A stretch of DNA of 64,000 bases from Phytopythium helicoides (taxonomy: Eukaryota; Oomycota; Peronosporomycetes; Pythiales; Pythiaceae), in assembly GCA_024867545.1 (NCBI GenBank), contig JANFNE010000035.1, positions 248,001 through 312,000 on the forward strand, written 5' to 3'. Positions 10,026 to 20,147 of this stretch are shown piece by piece. The position numbers were made by a program, and so were the translations under genes. The notes beneath the pieces were generated by a model, which saw nothing but the letters and a program-made list of their open reading frames with translations, was not told the DNA's origin and did not search any database. Position 1 is the first letter of the stretch, and each line of letters begins with the position of its first letter.

Positions 10026-13000
10026 CTACTTTTGCTGCAGGGCGTGCTCAACCATCTTTGGCCACAGGGCGTCAAACGTCGTTGTGTGTGTGTCGCGCAC
10101 CCAGGCGCGCAGCTCTGCCTTGAGGTAGCTTGCACGCTTGGCTCCGCCCTCCAATTTCCACTGGGCAGCCAGTGCTTGCCGACTCGCCACACTTCGTCCC
10201 TGCAGCTTGGAGACAAGAAGCTGGATCTTCTTGTCAAACTTTTTGCGGAGCAGCGTTTGGCTGGGCTCACGCAAGGCACCACTAACCACCAGCGCACGCA
10301 TCTCTGGCACGACATCACCGTCCAGCAAAAACTTGGCAAACCACCGATACTTGTCCGTGTTGGCACCCGTATTGGCGGACTTGTCGTAGTCCGGGAACGC
10401 TATCGCCATGGGTGGCAGTGCCCACTGGTGCACACCAAACAAAGGACGAGCGTAGCAACGGACTTCGTCGCGATCAGAGTCGAAGAACGGTGCAGGCTCT
10501 GTCAATGGAGGCGAAAACGTGCACAGCGGCGTCATCTTGCCGACTGCTGCAAGCCAACCAGGCTCAACAGCAGTGACCGTCTTGAGATAAGCGCGCGAGG
10601 TTCGCTGAATGTGCTGGAAGACCACAAAAGCAGGGAGGCGAGATGGATCGGGAGAGAACACGCACGAGTGGGGGTGGATGTACACGGGCTCGTTGACTGC
10701 ACTTGACGCAGCAAGGTACGCGCAGTTGCGCTCGATCTTGGAGCCCTCGGTGATAGTGCCAGCCGGTGCGCGCTTCGCAACATTGTCTAGGAAGCCTGCT
10801 GCCACGATCTGTCGCAAAGCAACCTGAGTCTCCTCATCTGGAGGGGGCATTTTGGGAGAGAGCGAGATGCCTTCACTCTCGTCGCCGTTGTAGTACAATG
10901 CATTCACGATGCGCGTAAGCTGCTGCCGGAGCTTAAGCATATTCTGCATCGTCTTCTCATGCAAATGATTTTCGCGACAAAATGCACCGCTACCACCAGT
11001 GTAAGCGTATGCTCCAGCTGCGCGTAGCAGACTGAGCACGTCGCTGTCTGGGTGCTTCCATTGGGAGTGGCGGCGCATGGCCTCCGCCTCTCGCCATTCC
11101 TTCTCCATGTCATCCACCTCCGCCTGCTTCTTTTCGCCCTCTCCATCTTCAGCTTCCTTCATCTCTTCGTCCGCATCTTCCTGCTCCTTGCGATCAAGCG
11201 CGTGGATGAATGGCGAGTGACCAGACAGTGCTGCGACAATGGCTATGGTATACTCGAGCAGGTCCATCTCTCGCGCCACCAAAAGCATTTTGGCGAACCG
11301 AGCTGCCACTGGGAACTGCACGAGAGCGCGGCCAAGTGAGGTAATCTCCTCTTCGTGCTTTCCATGCATTAAAATTGCGCCAAGATTCACGAGAGTTGAA
11401 AGTGCTGCGCGCACAGCTTCACCTTCAGGAGGAGTCGGGAACGGGAACTGCTGGACGTTGTGAATACCCATGGCCTTCATCTGGAGCACAAGATCTTCGA
11501 TAGGCTGGCGCAAAATCTCTGGTGAAGCAAACTTGGGGAAATCGGTGTCGTACACAGCCGAGGAATACAATCGATAGCAGTGACCGGGTCCGGTACGACC
11601 AGCACGACCAGCACGCTGGTCAGCACTCGCCTTCGAGATCCACTGCACTTCAAACGAAGACACACCGCTAGCGAGATCGAACACACGCTCCTTGGTTCGA
11701 CCTGCGTCAACGACGTACTTGATGCCTGGAATGGTCAGAGACGTCTCGGCAACGTTGGTTGCAACCACAATAAGTCGGTGACGATCAGGAGGCGCCTCGA
11801 ACACCTTCATTTGCTCGTCATGCGGAAGCAGAGAATAAAGTGGGAGCACATGCATAAACGGTTGCGCAAGCTCGTCATCGTCGTCATCGTCGTCGTCTTC
11901 TTCGTCGTCACTATTGGGTTTCTTTTCATCGTCCTCCTCCAAATCGTAGACGGTGTCGTCCGCATCATCGCCATAAAGAGCCTTTTCTTCACGATCCGCT
12001 TCTTCCTCGATATCATCGTGCTCGAGCAGAATGCGATCCGATCCAACAGCGAGGCTTGCCGACGGTGTCTCTGAAGATTCCCTCTCACTCGTCGTTTTAA
12101 TAGATGCGTTGTCATCCGCATCAATTGAGCGACGGCGACCGGTGCTGCGAGCCTTCTTCTTCCGCCCACTTCCGTAAGCACGGCGCAGCTTTCGGCAGAG
12201 CTGTGAAATTTCGCGCTGACCCGTCAGGAATACGAGAACACCGCCTTCGGGGAGTTTCTTGTGGATCTTTACCACCTTTTTGTATGCCTCGCTAACATAG
12301 TCATCAAGCTCCGTGCGCTTGTTGAAGTGCACAGTAACAGGATACTGCCGAGCATCGACGCGAAGCACAGGGGGAGGGGTTGGAAACAGACGCTGATTCT
12401 TGGTAAAGTCCTCAACTCGAAGCGTAGCTGACATGATCACTAACTTGAGAGGCTGGATTGGAGGCTCGCTGTCCTTCTCGTTTTCCTCACTGTTAGCTCG
12501 AGCTTCTTGCTCTTCCCGCGCCATCTGAGCGCGAAGAGGGGCAATTCGCGACAGTAGACCAATCAAAATATCGGTGTTCACGTTGCGCTCGTGTGCCTCG
12601 TCGAGGAGCACAATTGAATACTGACGTAGCAGGAAGTCTTGTTGGATCTCCTTGAGCAAAATACCATCGGTCATGAACTTGATACGTGTGTTGGGACCAA
12701 CATGAGCAGCATCGTATCGGATTTGGTAACCGACTTGCCCCTTGTCGCCACCACCGAACGGGACATTGAGTTCTTCGGCGACGCGCTGAGCTGTTGAGAC
12801 GGCAGCCACTCGACGCGGCTGGGTCACGCCGATTTTGCCACGGAAGGTTGCGTGCTTCGGATGACCATAGCCTGCTTCGTACAAGAACTGCGGCACCTGC
12901 GTAGTCTTACCACTACCCGTCTCACCACACAAGATAACCACGTCGTTTTCAGTGATGGCCTCCATAATTTCCTGCTCCGAGCTGCACACAGGCAGCTGCA

Positions 13001-14279
13001 TTCGTGCGAGCTGGATTTCGGGTTTCCGCTTCAGCTGAACGAGGGTCGTCTTGTAGGAAAGTTTTGTTGTCTTGCTAAGCTCACGCATTTCATCTTGGTT
13101 CTTGAGAACAATGGGCTTTGGCACGTACACTTCGTGGGGTGCAACAGTCTCCTCCTCTTGCTGTTGTTCATGCGCGTTTCCAGGCTTTTGATTCCGCTGC
13201 GCCTCGCGTTGAAGACGTTTTTCTTCGTTCTTGCGGCGCAAAGCTTCGAGTTTGGCCATTGCAGTGCTCTGAGACGAGGAGCTTGGCTCGAGGTCGACCC
13301 TGTTGGAGAGCGCCGGAGATGCAAACTGGTCCAGCGCACTCAGGGTTGACAGAGTAGGAGCAGCAGCAGATCCGGGGACTGTGACAGTAGATTCTGGGTC
13401 TTCTTTCGGCACATGCTGTTGCTGCTGCTGCACCGTTTGCTGTGTTGCGAGGAAGGCAAGCTTGGAGCGGTTGGCATTTTTCTTCCGCTTTTTCGCGCTG
13501 CTAGACGTGGGCTTCTGCTCGTCGCCTGCAGAGACATCCCGCTTCTCCTCAATATTTGCTTCAGACGTTGCGATAGCGGCGGCCTTCTTTTGTTTTTTGG
13601 ATTTCGAGCTAGCCTTTTCAGTCACCCCGGCGGGTTTCTCTGCTGGCTCGGGCATTTCTTCATCGCTTTCCTCATCAGCAGCGCCTCGATCACTCTCCTC
13701 GCTCTCAGCCGACTTTTGCTGGAAGAGCTCCTGGTGCTCCTCGGCAGTCAGCTCAATGCCAGCCTTGTGGCGGCCAATGGATCGCTTCAGCCGCTCGCGC
13801 AGCGTCTCGCGGTGGCCGAGCTTGGAGGACGAGTAGAGCAGCTGCAACTGCTGCGGCGCGAGCTGCTGCTGCTCCAGCGACTTGTAGAGCTGCTCTCTGC
13901 GCGCCTCCTTGACCTTGCGCGCCGCGATCGCTTCGAGCTTCTTGCGCTTCGACTTGCTCAGGTGCGCGGCCTGCTCCACAATCTCATCGGGCACCTTCTC
14001 CTCCTTCTTCTGCTTCTTCTTCTTCTTGCCCACCACCACCAGCACGTCGCCCTCGGTGCCGCCTAGCTCCTCGCGCAGCTCCGCCGACAGAATGTCCGGC
14101 TGCACTTTCTCCTCCTCCTGCTCGCCCTCCCGAGGCGAATTCGACGCCTCCGGAGCTGAAACCGAAGCGGCCGCCGCCTCTTCCGCCGCACTGGCCGCCG
14201 CCTGCTCGCGCGCCTTCTTCTTGTGCCGCTTGGCCGCTGCAGCCGCGTGGCCGCCGCGCTTCCGCTTGCCGCCGGCCAT
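10026..14279 (-). CDS. DHX37: DEAH-box RNA helicase DHX37/Dhr1 (Ecm16)
   Basis: 1417 aa from the ATG at 14279, where MAGGKRKRGG begins a basic nucleolar-type N-terminus. An in-frame ATG 75 bp upstream would add an uncharacteristic leader and was not used. Walker A GETGSGKTTQ lies at about residue 451, DEAH near 560, SAT near 616, and the motif VI region with RAGRAGR near 890. HA2 and OB-fold regions follow. A long acidic insert lies between the RecA domains, as in Dhr1. The enzyme releases U3 snoRNA from pre-40S particles in the nucleolus. It is divergent from the Pescadillo gene, another ribosome-assembly factor, across 348 bp. The end of the gene is only 150 bp from the convergent Med15-like stop. 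Confidence 0.92.
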   Translation of the reverse strand: MAGGKRKRGGHAAAAAKRHKKKAREQAAASAAEEAAAASVSAPEASNSPREGEQEEEKVQPDILSAELREELGGTEGDVLVVVGKKKKKQKKEEKVPDEIVEQAAHLSKSKRKKLEAIAARKVKEARREQLYKSLEQQQLAPQQLQLLYSSSKLGHRETLRERLKRSIGRHKAGIELTAEEHQELFQQKSAESEESDRGAADEESDEEMPEPAEKPAGVTEKASSKSKKQKKAAAIATSEANIEEKRDVSAGDEQKPTSSSAKKRKKNANRSKLAFLATQQTVQQQQQHVPKEDPESTVTVPGSAAAPTLSTLSALDQFASPALSNRVDLEPSSSSQSTAMAKLEALRRKNEEKRLQREAQRNQKPGNAHEQQQEEETVAPHEVYVPKPIVLKNQDEMRELSKTTKLSYKTTLVQLKRKPEIQLARMQLPVCSSEQEIMEAITENDVVILCGETGSGKTTQVPQFLYEAGYGHPKHATFRGKIGVTQPRRVAAVSTAQRVAEELNVPFGGGDKGQVGYQIRYDAAHVGPNTRIKFMTDGILLKEIQQDFLLRQYSIVLLDEAHERNVNTDILIGLLSRIAPLRAQMAREEQEARANSEENEKDSEPPIQPLKLVIMSATLRVEDFTKNQRLFPTPPPVLRVDARQYPVTVHFNKRTELDDYVSEAYKKVVKIHKKLPEGGVLVFLTGQREISQLCRKLRRAYGSGRKKKARSTGRRRSIDADDNASIKTTSERESSETPSASLAVGSDRILLEHDDIEEEADREEKALYGDDADDTVYDLEEDDEKKPNSDDEEDDDDDDDDELAQPFMHVLPLYSLLPHDEQMKVFEAPPDRHRLIVVATNVAETSLTIPGIKYVVDAGRTKERVFDLASGVSSFEVQWISKASADQRAGRAGRTGPGHCYRLYSSAVYDTDFPKFASPEILRQPIEDLVLQMKAMGIHNVQQFPFPTPPEGEAVRAALSTLVNLGAILMHGKHEEEITSLGRALVQFPVAARFAKMLLVAREMDLLEYTIAIVAALSGHSPFIHALDRKEQEDADEEMKEAEDGEGEKKQAEVDDMEKEWREAEAMRRHSQWKHPDSDVLSLLRAAGAYAYTGGSGAFCRENHLHEKTMQNMLKLRQQLTRIVNALYYNGDESEGISLSPKMPPPDEETQVALRQIVAAGFLDNVAKRAPAGTITEGSKIERNCAYLAASSAVNEPVYIHPHSCVFSPDPSRLPAFVVFQHIQRTSRAYLKTVTAVEPGWLAAVGKMTPLCTFSPPLTEPAPFFDSDRDEVRCYARPLFGVHQWALPPMAIAFPDYDKSANTGANTDKYRWFAKFLLDGDVVPEMRALVVSGALREPSQTLLRKKFDKKIQLLVSKLQGRSVASRQALAAQWKLEGGAKRASYLKAELRAWVRDTHTTTFDALWPKMVEHALQQK

Positions 14280-14627
14280 GCTTGGCTTGGATAGTGTCGA
14301 TGCCAGCCAACGGAAACCCAGCGGCTGGTATACACCACCAGTTTTGATCCCCACGCGTCATTTCGAAGCGTTTCAAGATCAAGTCGGATTTTCAGCCAAT
14401 GGAGAGCTGTTATGTGCAGGGTTTTAGCCAATCGTATGACATGAGCGAGTGACTGGTCGACCCACGGCCACCAATAGCCGACAGTGCCGACACTTCTGGC
14501 ATTTCCAGCGCCTGCGTCGGTCGCTGGTGGTCGCTAACCGCGTGTCGCTCGTCCCCCAGCGCCAGCAGCAGCAGCAGCAGAAGCAGCTCCGAGTCACCAG
14601 CAGCAGTCGCCAGAGCCAGCAGCAGCC
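14280..14627. promoter_or_regulatory. Bidirectional promoter with three CCAAT boxes (DHX37 / PES1)
   Basis: 348 bp between two ribosome-biogenesis genes. CCAAT occurs three times on the + strand, at 14396-14400, 14428-14432 and 14471-14475. An element resembling the oomycete initiator plus flanking promoter region (CACTTCTGGCATTTCC, 14491-14506) lies about 120 bp before the PES1 start. Confidence 0.55.
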
Positions 14628-16637
14628 ATGCCGACCAAGCGCGTGAAGGGCAAGAAGAAGCTCAAGTCCATCAAGGCCAAGCTGACGGACAACATGGGCA
14701 GCAAGCGGCGGCTGGCCAAGTTCGGCAAGGAGCAGAAGAAGGGCATGAAGGGCTCGGCTGCCAACTACATCACGCGCAGCCAGGCGCTCAAGCGCCTGCA
14801 GGTCACGCTCAAGGACTTCCGCCGGCTGTGCATCCTCAAGGGCATCTACCCGCGCGAGCCAAAGAAGAAGCCCTCGGGCAAGGACAAGACCTACTACTAC
14901 CTCAAGGACATCATGTTCCTGGCGCACGAGCCCGTGCTCAACAAGTTCCGCGAGTTCAAGACCTTCATGAAGAAGGTCAAGCGCGCCATGGGACGCAAGG
15001 ACTACACCGACGCCAAGCGCATCCACGAGAACCGTCCGCAGTACGAGCTTGACCACATTGTCAAGGAGCGCTACCCGCGCTTCGTTGACGCCATCGCCGA
15101 CCTGGACGACGCGCTCTGCCTTGTCCACCTGTTCGCGGCTATGCCTGCTGGACGAGGTGTCAAGTCTGAGGTCACCGAGACATGCCTGCGCCTCGCGCGC
15201 GAGTGGCAGAACTACGTCGTGGCCTCGCGCTCGCTCTCCAAGGTTTTCGTTAGCATCAAGGGTATCTACTACCAGGCCAACGTCCAGGGCCAGCGTGTCA
15301 CCTGGCTCGTGCCGCACCAGTTTACGCCGACTGTCGACAAGCGCGTGGACTTGCGCGTCATGATCACGTTCCTCGAGTTCTACCAGGTGTTGCTCAAGTT
15401 CGTGCACTGGCAGCTGTACACGGAGCTGGGTGTTGCCTACCCTCCGAAGATCAACCTGGAGCTTGACCAGGCTGGTGCCCAGCTTGCGGCCATCGAGCTT
15501 GAGCGCGTCTCGAAGGAGGAGGAGAACAAGGACGAGCAGGAGGACGGAGACGAGAACATGGAGGAGGAAGCGTCTTCGGAAAGCAAGACCAAGGTGACGA
15601 AGCAGCAGAAGGAGTCGGAGAAGCGCATCAAGACACTTGGTGCTGGTGTGTTTAACACGACCGACGGCGAGGATGAAGACGAAGAGGAGAACAATTACGG
15701 TGCTATGAGCGAGCCGCTCGAGGCTGCCTTTGCGTCTAACGAGCTGGCTGCTCAGCTGTACCAGACTCAGCGCGAGGAGGCTGCGAACGAGCGTGGACTG
15801 TTTACGGGTCTCGTCTTCTTCCTCTCTCGCGAAGTGCCTGCTGGCTGCCTGGAGCTCGTGCTCCGAGCCCATGGTGCTCAGATCGGCTGGGAGGGCGAGA
15901 CGTCGCCCTTCTCGGAGAAGAATGAGCGCATCACGCACCACATCATGGACCGCCCGCACCAGGGCCACCGCTACTTCAACCGCGAGTACGTGCAGCCGCA
16001 GTGGGTGTTCGACAGCGTCAACAACAACATCCTGCTCCCAATTGCTCGCTACGTGCCTGGTGCTGAGCTGCCGCCGCATCTCTCCCCTTTCGTGGACGAC
16101 GCTGCCGAGGGCTACGTCCCCGAATACCGCAAGCAGCTGGACAAGCTCAAGTCTGCTTCTCAGGTTCTTCGCGAGGTCGGCGCCATTGGCGAAGAGGGCG
16201 ATGCCGATATGGAGCCTGTCGACGACTCGGAGGACGAGGAAGAGGCGTACGCCGCTGGCATCAAGGCTGAGCGCGAGGGTCTGTCGGCGGAAGCCAACAA
16301 GGGTAGCGATGATGACGAGGATGACGAGGAGGAGGAGGAGGAAGAGGAGGAGGAAGAAGAGGAGAAGACGAAGTCCACCAAGACCAAGAAGTCGGCCAAG
16401 GAGAAGAAGGAGGAGGAGGAGGCTGAGCTGCATGAGCTCGCCAAGACCATGATGTCCAAGAAGGCTAAGCGTCTGTATGACCGTATGCAGTACGGTCTGG
16501 GCAAGAAGGCCGACAAGATCCAGGCGCTTGAGGACAAGCGAGCGCGGATCGAGGAGGAGAAGAAGGCTGCTAAGGAGGGCAAGACCGTCGAGTCGAGCCA
16601 GCCGAGCAAGAAGAAGCGAAAGAAGGCGAGCAACTAG
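14628..16637 (+). CDS. PES1: Pescadillo homologue (Nop7), 60S ribosome biogenesis
   Basis: 669 aa. The N-terminal Pescadillo domain (about residues 1-290) starts MPTKRVKGKKKLKSIKAKL and includes the conserved NYITRSQALKRLQVTLKDF block. A BRCT domain lies at about 387-490, with its aromatic PQWVFDSVNN near the end. An acidic Glu/Asp run and a Lys-rich tail follow, the latter a nuclear/nucleolar signal. The family forms the PeBoW complex with Bop1 and WDR12 and is needed for ITS1 processing of the large-subunit rRNA. The start is supported by the conserved N-terminus. No introns are seen. Confidence 0.95.
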   Translation: MPTKRVKGKKKLKSIKAKLTDNMGSKRRLAKFGKEQKKGMKGSAANYITRSQALKRLQVTLKDFRRLCILKGIYPREPKKKPSGKDKTYYYLKDIMFLAHEPVLNKFREFKTFMKKVKRAMGRKDYTDAKRIHENRPQYELDHIVKERYPRFVDAIADLDDALCLVHLFAAMPAGRGVKSEVTETCLRLAREWQNYVVASRSLSKVFVSIKGIYYQANVQGQRVTWLVPHQFTPTVDKRVDLRVMITFLEFYQVLLKFVHWQLYTELGVAYPPKINLELDQAGAQLAAIELERVSKEEENKDEQEDGDENMEEEASSESKTKVTKQQKESEKRIKTLGAGVFNTTDGEDEDEEENNYGAMSEPLEAAFASNELAAQLYQTQREEAANERGLFTGLVFFLSREVPAGCLELVLRAHGAQIGWEGETSPFSEKNERITHHIMDRPHQGHRYFNREYVQPQWVFDSVNNNILLPIARYVPGAELPPHLSPFVDDAAEGYVPEYRKQLDKLKSASQVLREVGAIGEEGDADMEPVDDSEDEEEAYAAGIKAEREGLSAEANKGSDDDEDDEEEEEEEEEEEEEKTKSTKTKKSAKEKKEEEEAELHELAKTMMSKKAKRLYDRMQYGLGKKADKIQALEDKRARIEEEKKAAKEGKTVESSQPSKKKRKKASN

Positions 16638-16810
16638 AGAGAGACCCATCAATTCGTAGAGTATCGTTCCATCCTGCTTTTGGTCGCTTCAGAATATTTT
16701 TGCATGACACTTGTCGACCGCTCCAAGCCAAAAGTCTATTGATGTGGGAGGTGATCTCTAGGCTGCTGAATGGAGCAATGCTACAAGTACGAACCGCAGG
16801 TGGCGTGACT

Positions 16811-18075
16811 TTACTTGACGTTGAACACCTCCCGGAAACCCTGCTGCTGAGCCGGGGTGAGCTCGTCAGGGAACAGCACGTGAAACTTGACATGCAGCTG
16901 TCCGCGCTCCGACGGGAAGTGGAGCTTGGGCATACCCTCGCCTGCCAGCACGCTCACAAACCGCGGCGGCGTCACTTCCTCGCGTGCAACATGCACGACG
17001 CGTCCATCAAGGTGCGTGAACGACCGGTTGAAGCCCACGAGCGCCTCTCGCAGCGAGATCTCCATGTCCATCCACAAATGGTCGCCGTCACGAGTGAACA
17101 CTGGGTGCGGCGCCGTGAGTACCTGCAGGCGCACGTGGCCGGCTAGCTGCCCGGGCACCTCGTCCGCGTAGTTCTCAAACTCGAGTTCGTGGCCGTCCGG
17201 CGTACCACGCTCCAGCTCGACATCAAAGTTGAGGTCGGCCATCTCGACCTTGCGGCCACCGCATACGGGGCACGTGCTGGACGAGATCTTGCCCTTGCCG
17301 TGGCACTTGTCACACGTGGTCTGGAACTGCTGGATGAAGCCCGGGCCGACGCGGCGCGTCGTGGTCTTGACACCATGGCCGCCGCACGCGTCGCACGTGT
17401 GGATGTCCTCTTCGTGGGCCGCTCCGTGGCCGTGGCAGTGATGGCACAGCGTCTCGCGGCGGATCGAGAACTGCAGCGACTTGCCGTTGTACAAGTCGGC
17501 GAGCGACACGCGCAGCGGGACGACCACATCCGGTCCTCGCGACGGCTCGTGCTCTCTGCGCCTCTGTCTTCCTCCGCCACCAAAGAACTGCGAGAAGATG
17601 TCGAAGGGGTCGTGTCCGCCTCCTCCACCGTTTCCACTCAGTCCCTCCTCTCCGTAGCGGTCGTAGCGCGCCTTCTTGTCCTCGTCCGACAGCACGTCGT
17701 ACGCTACACACGTCACCACGTTAGTCTAGCGCCTCCTCCGGTCCCTCGAGCACCGCAACGCACCGCTAGCGACCTCTGCGAACTTCTTTTGCGCGTCCTC
17801 ATCCCCCGGGTTCTTGTCCGGGTGGTGCTGCGCTCGCAAAAAGCCTCGCATTAGCCCCACAGCCCACGCAGCCACTCGCCAGCGCACCGCCGACAGGAAC
17901 AAACAACAAGCAAAGCGCGAACCTTGAGCGAGAGCTTGCGGAACGCGCGCTTGATCTCGGCCTGCGACGCGTCGCGACTCACGCCCAGCACCTCGTAGTA
18001 GTCGCGCGCGGCCGCGAGCGCCAGCAGCAGCGTCAGCGTCAGCAGCAGCAGCAGCAGCCGCGAGCGCGCCGCCAT
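16811..18075 (-). CDS. DNAJB11: ER-lumenal DnaJ, DNAJB11/ERdj3-like (three exons)
   Basis: Spliced model of 369 aa from exons 18075-17923, 17827-17764 and 17703-16811. The introns are 95 and 60 nt, with donors GTTCGC and GTGCGT, both ending in AG, and phases match. Exon 1 encodes a hydrophobic signal peptide (residues ~6-23) directly followed by RDYYEVLGV. The J-domain HPD motif, for Hsp70 stimulation, is at the start of exon 2. A Gly-rich linker follows, then four CxxC zinc-type repeats ([32 protein letters not shown]) and the C-terminal substrate-binding domains. Length and lack of KDEL fit ERdj3, a co-chaperone of BiP in the ER lumen. The tail [17 protein letters not shown] segment and its FREVFNVK end are typical. 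Confidence 0.9.
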
Positions 18076-18275
18076 GACGCTTCTAGAGGATTCGAAGGAT
18101 ACTTACGTGGCAGACGTAGGTGGATGTCGATGACTCCCTGGGAGTCAGCGGATGGTTTCCAGGAATTCAGACTTCCAGGAATCCAGGTAGAAGTGAACAA
18201 GACGCTTTCAAAGGCAGATTTGGGGGTAAAAAACATAAAACAAGGCACGACAGGTTGAAGTGAGCCCTAAGCAAG

Positions 18276-19850
18276 CTACGCCTGGATCCGCTGCGGGTTG
18301 TGCACGCTGTCATCCTCGTAGTCGGTCGCCGCCGCGCTGCCGTGCACCGAGTTGTCCTTCGTGAACACCGAGTCGTGACCGTCCACGCGAGTCAACGCCG
18401 TGGCGAGCGTAGCCGCAGCCACGAACGCACTCAAGTAGCGGAACGAGAGCTCGCGACTGCCCACGCCCTTGAACAGGAACCCCCACGCCAAACCACCGAC
18501 GTTCCCACCAGCTCCCACAACGCCAGACGTAGCGCCAGTGAATGCCGGAAGCACGTACGGCACGATGCCATACGTCGTACCAGTCGACGCCTGCACGAAA
18601 AAGCCAAACACGACGAGGCATGCAACGCTCCAGCCGAGACTCTTGATGATACTGAAGAGGTAGAGGAAGACCGCCTGGCCCGCGAACGCCACGAACTGCG
18701 TGACGAGGCGGCCCTTCATACCGAACCGCTTGTTGGCCGCGTCCGACGCAAACCCTCCGGCGGCGCGCGCGAAGATGCACATGAGTCCGAAGAGCGAGGA
18801 GATGAGGCTGGCCTTGGTCTGCGTGAGCAGGCGGCAGTCGTCGGCGTCTCCCGTGCACCCATCCTTGGAGAAGTCCTCGTAGTAGAACAGACTCAGCACG
18901 TTGTGCACCTGCAGCTCGACGCCGAAGGAGCACGCATACTGGAAGGCGAGGATCCACGTGGCGGGTTTCTTGGCCACGGCCACCAGTGCCTTCTTCATGT
19001 CGATGGATGGCTTCTTCGTGGCGATGGTCATGCTCGCACCGTGCTCTGCGGACGCTTCAGTCGCGCCACCATCCATCTTCTTGAGCTGCGCGTAGTTCCC
19101 CTGCGGACAGTCGTCCGAGAAGAAGTAGAGCAGCACGCCGACAGCCACCATGAACACAGCCGGGAACACGAGCGTGATGCGCCAACCATAGTCGTCCGAC
19201 ACGGTGCCGTTGACCGTGACGAGGTCGAAGAGCAGCGGCGTGATGAGGTAGGTGACACCGGCACCGAGGTTTCCCCATCCCGCGGCGAGCGCGTTGGCGG
19301 TCCCCACGACCTCCTTCGAAAACATGATGGACGTCCAGTAAGCCGTGGCGACGAACGCGCAGCCGACGAGACCGATGCAGAAGCGCACGATCATGAACCC
19401 CGTGTAGCTGGTGGCGAAGGCGGCGGACGCGACGGGGATGGCGCCGACGACGAGTAGCACGGCCTGCACGGTGCGGGACCCGTAGCGATCGCACATGGGT
19501 CCTGCGATGACTCGTCCGGCGATGGTACTGGCCACCGACACGATGTTGGAGTTGGAGACCTGGTCGGCTGTCAGGTGGAGCTGTTTCTTGATGGTTGGCA
19601 TGAGGGGCGGGATGGAGAACCACCCAAAGAATGCAATGAAAAAGGAGAGCCAGGCGAAGTGGAAGGCGCGCATGTGCGGTCGCTGGACGCTCAGCAGCTT
19701 GATCTCGATGGCTCGGTCATCTTGGAGCGGGTCGGTGGCGATGGCGAATTTGCGTCGCTCGGGGATGCCTCCGTGCTCGATGAGAGCTTCGTGGGGCGTG
19801 ATGGGACCGAGGTTGTAGTTGACTTGGTCAGACATTGAAACGAAGGTCAT
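18276..19850 (-). CDS. NRT2: Nitrate/nitrite transporter NRT2, copy 1
   Basis: 524 aa, 12-TM major facilitator of the nitrate/nitrite porter family. It is a plasma-membrane, proton-coupled high-affinity nitrate importer. Key residues are present. R113 in TM2 (GRVIAGPMCDRYG) and R362 in TM8 (IFARAAGG) correspond to the substrate-binding arginines of fungal NrtA. Nitrate signatures are in TM5 (AAGWGNLGAG, N194) and TM11 (GAGGNVGG, N450). The MFS motif GPMCDRYGSR follows TM2. The start is MTFVSMSDQV; a second Met five residues in is also possible. The protein matches copy 2 exactly, and the gene differs from it by a handful of silent changes. It is the proximal member of the tandem array. Confidence 0.93.
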   Translation of the reverse strand: MTFVSMSDQVNYNLGPITPHEALIEHGGIPERRKFAIATDPLQDDRAIEIKLLSVQRPHMRAFHFAWLSFFIAFFGWFSIPPLMPTIKKQLHLTADQVSNSNIVSVASTIAGRVIAGPMCDRYGSRTVQAVLLVVGAIPVASAAFATSYTGFMIVRFCIGLVGCAFVATAYWTSIMFSKEVVGTANALAAGWGNLGAGVTYLITPLLFDLVTVNGTVSDDYGWRITLVFPAVFMVAVGVLLYFFSDDCPQGNYAQLKKMDGGATEASAEHGASMTIATKKPSIDMKKALVAVAKKPATWILAFQYACSFGVELQVHNVLSLFYYEDFSKDGCTGDADDCRLLTQTKASLISSLFGLMCIFARAAGGFASDAANKRFGMKGRLVTQFVAFAGQAVFLYLFSIIKSLGWSVACLVVFGFFVQASTGTTYGIVPYVLPAFTGATSGVVGAGGNVGGLAWGFLFKGVGSRELSFRYLSAFVAAATLATALTRVDGHDSVFTKDNSVHGSAAATDYEDDSVHNPQRIQA

Positions 19851-19902
19851 AGCTGGAAGGTGGCTTGAGGTCTTGGTTTTGGAAGTTGGCGGTTGTGTTT
19901 GA

Positions 19903-19922
19903 TGGCAAAATGCGAAGTGAGT
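19903..19922 (-). promoter_or_regulatory. Oomycete initiator-like element, NRT2 copy 1
   Basis: On the minus strand it reads ACTCACTTCGCATTTTGCCA. This resembles the oomycete Inr plus flanking promoter region (TCATTYY...CAWTTT) and lies 53-72 bp before the ATG. An exact copy precedes copy 2 (22965-22984), and a diverged version precedes copy 3 (about 26017-26036). Confidence 0.5.
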
Positions 19923-20133
19923 CCTCGCAGATGTGGTGCTTCGGGTCGAGACTCCAAAAGATTAGCTTTCTGGTAGGAGATTCTCGTTGACCAATGTCTT
20001 GAGCAGGAGTACATGATAGTTGGTTGGCGGGACTACTTACTACCGCTGCGTGCAGCGTAACGGCCATCGGCTCTAATGTTTCTGATGGCCACCGTGGAAG
20101 TACCGTGGTCAAGGGAGTACCGTGGCAAAATCC

Positions 20134-20147
20134 GCCCAATCAGCGAT
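20134..20147. promoter_or_regulatory. CCAAT-containing element GCCCAATCAGCGAT, NRT2 copy 1
   Basis: It lies 284 bp upstream of the copy 1 ATG. It is repeated at 23196-23209 for copy 2. A one-base variant (GCCCAATCATCGAT) sits 282 bp upstream of copy 3 in otherwise diverged sequence. Confidence 0.5.

Noticed and set aside
14424..16652. 742-codon - strand open frame opposite PES1
   Set aside because: Leu-rich antisense shadow of a conserved Pescadillo gene; no homology recognised.
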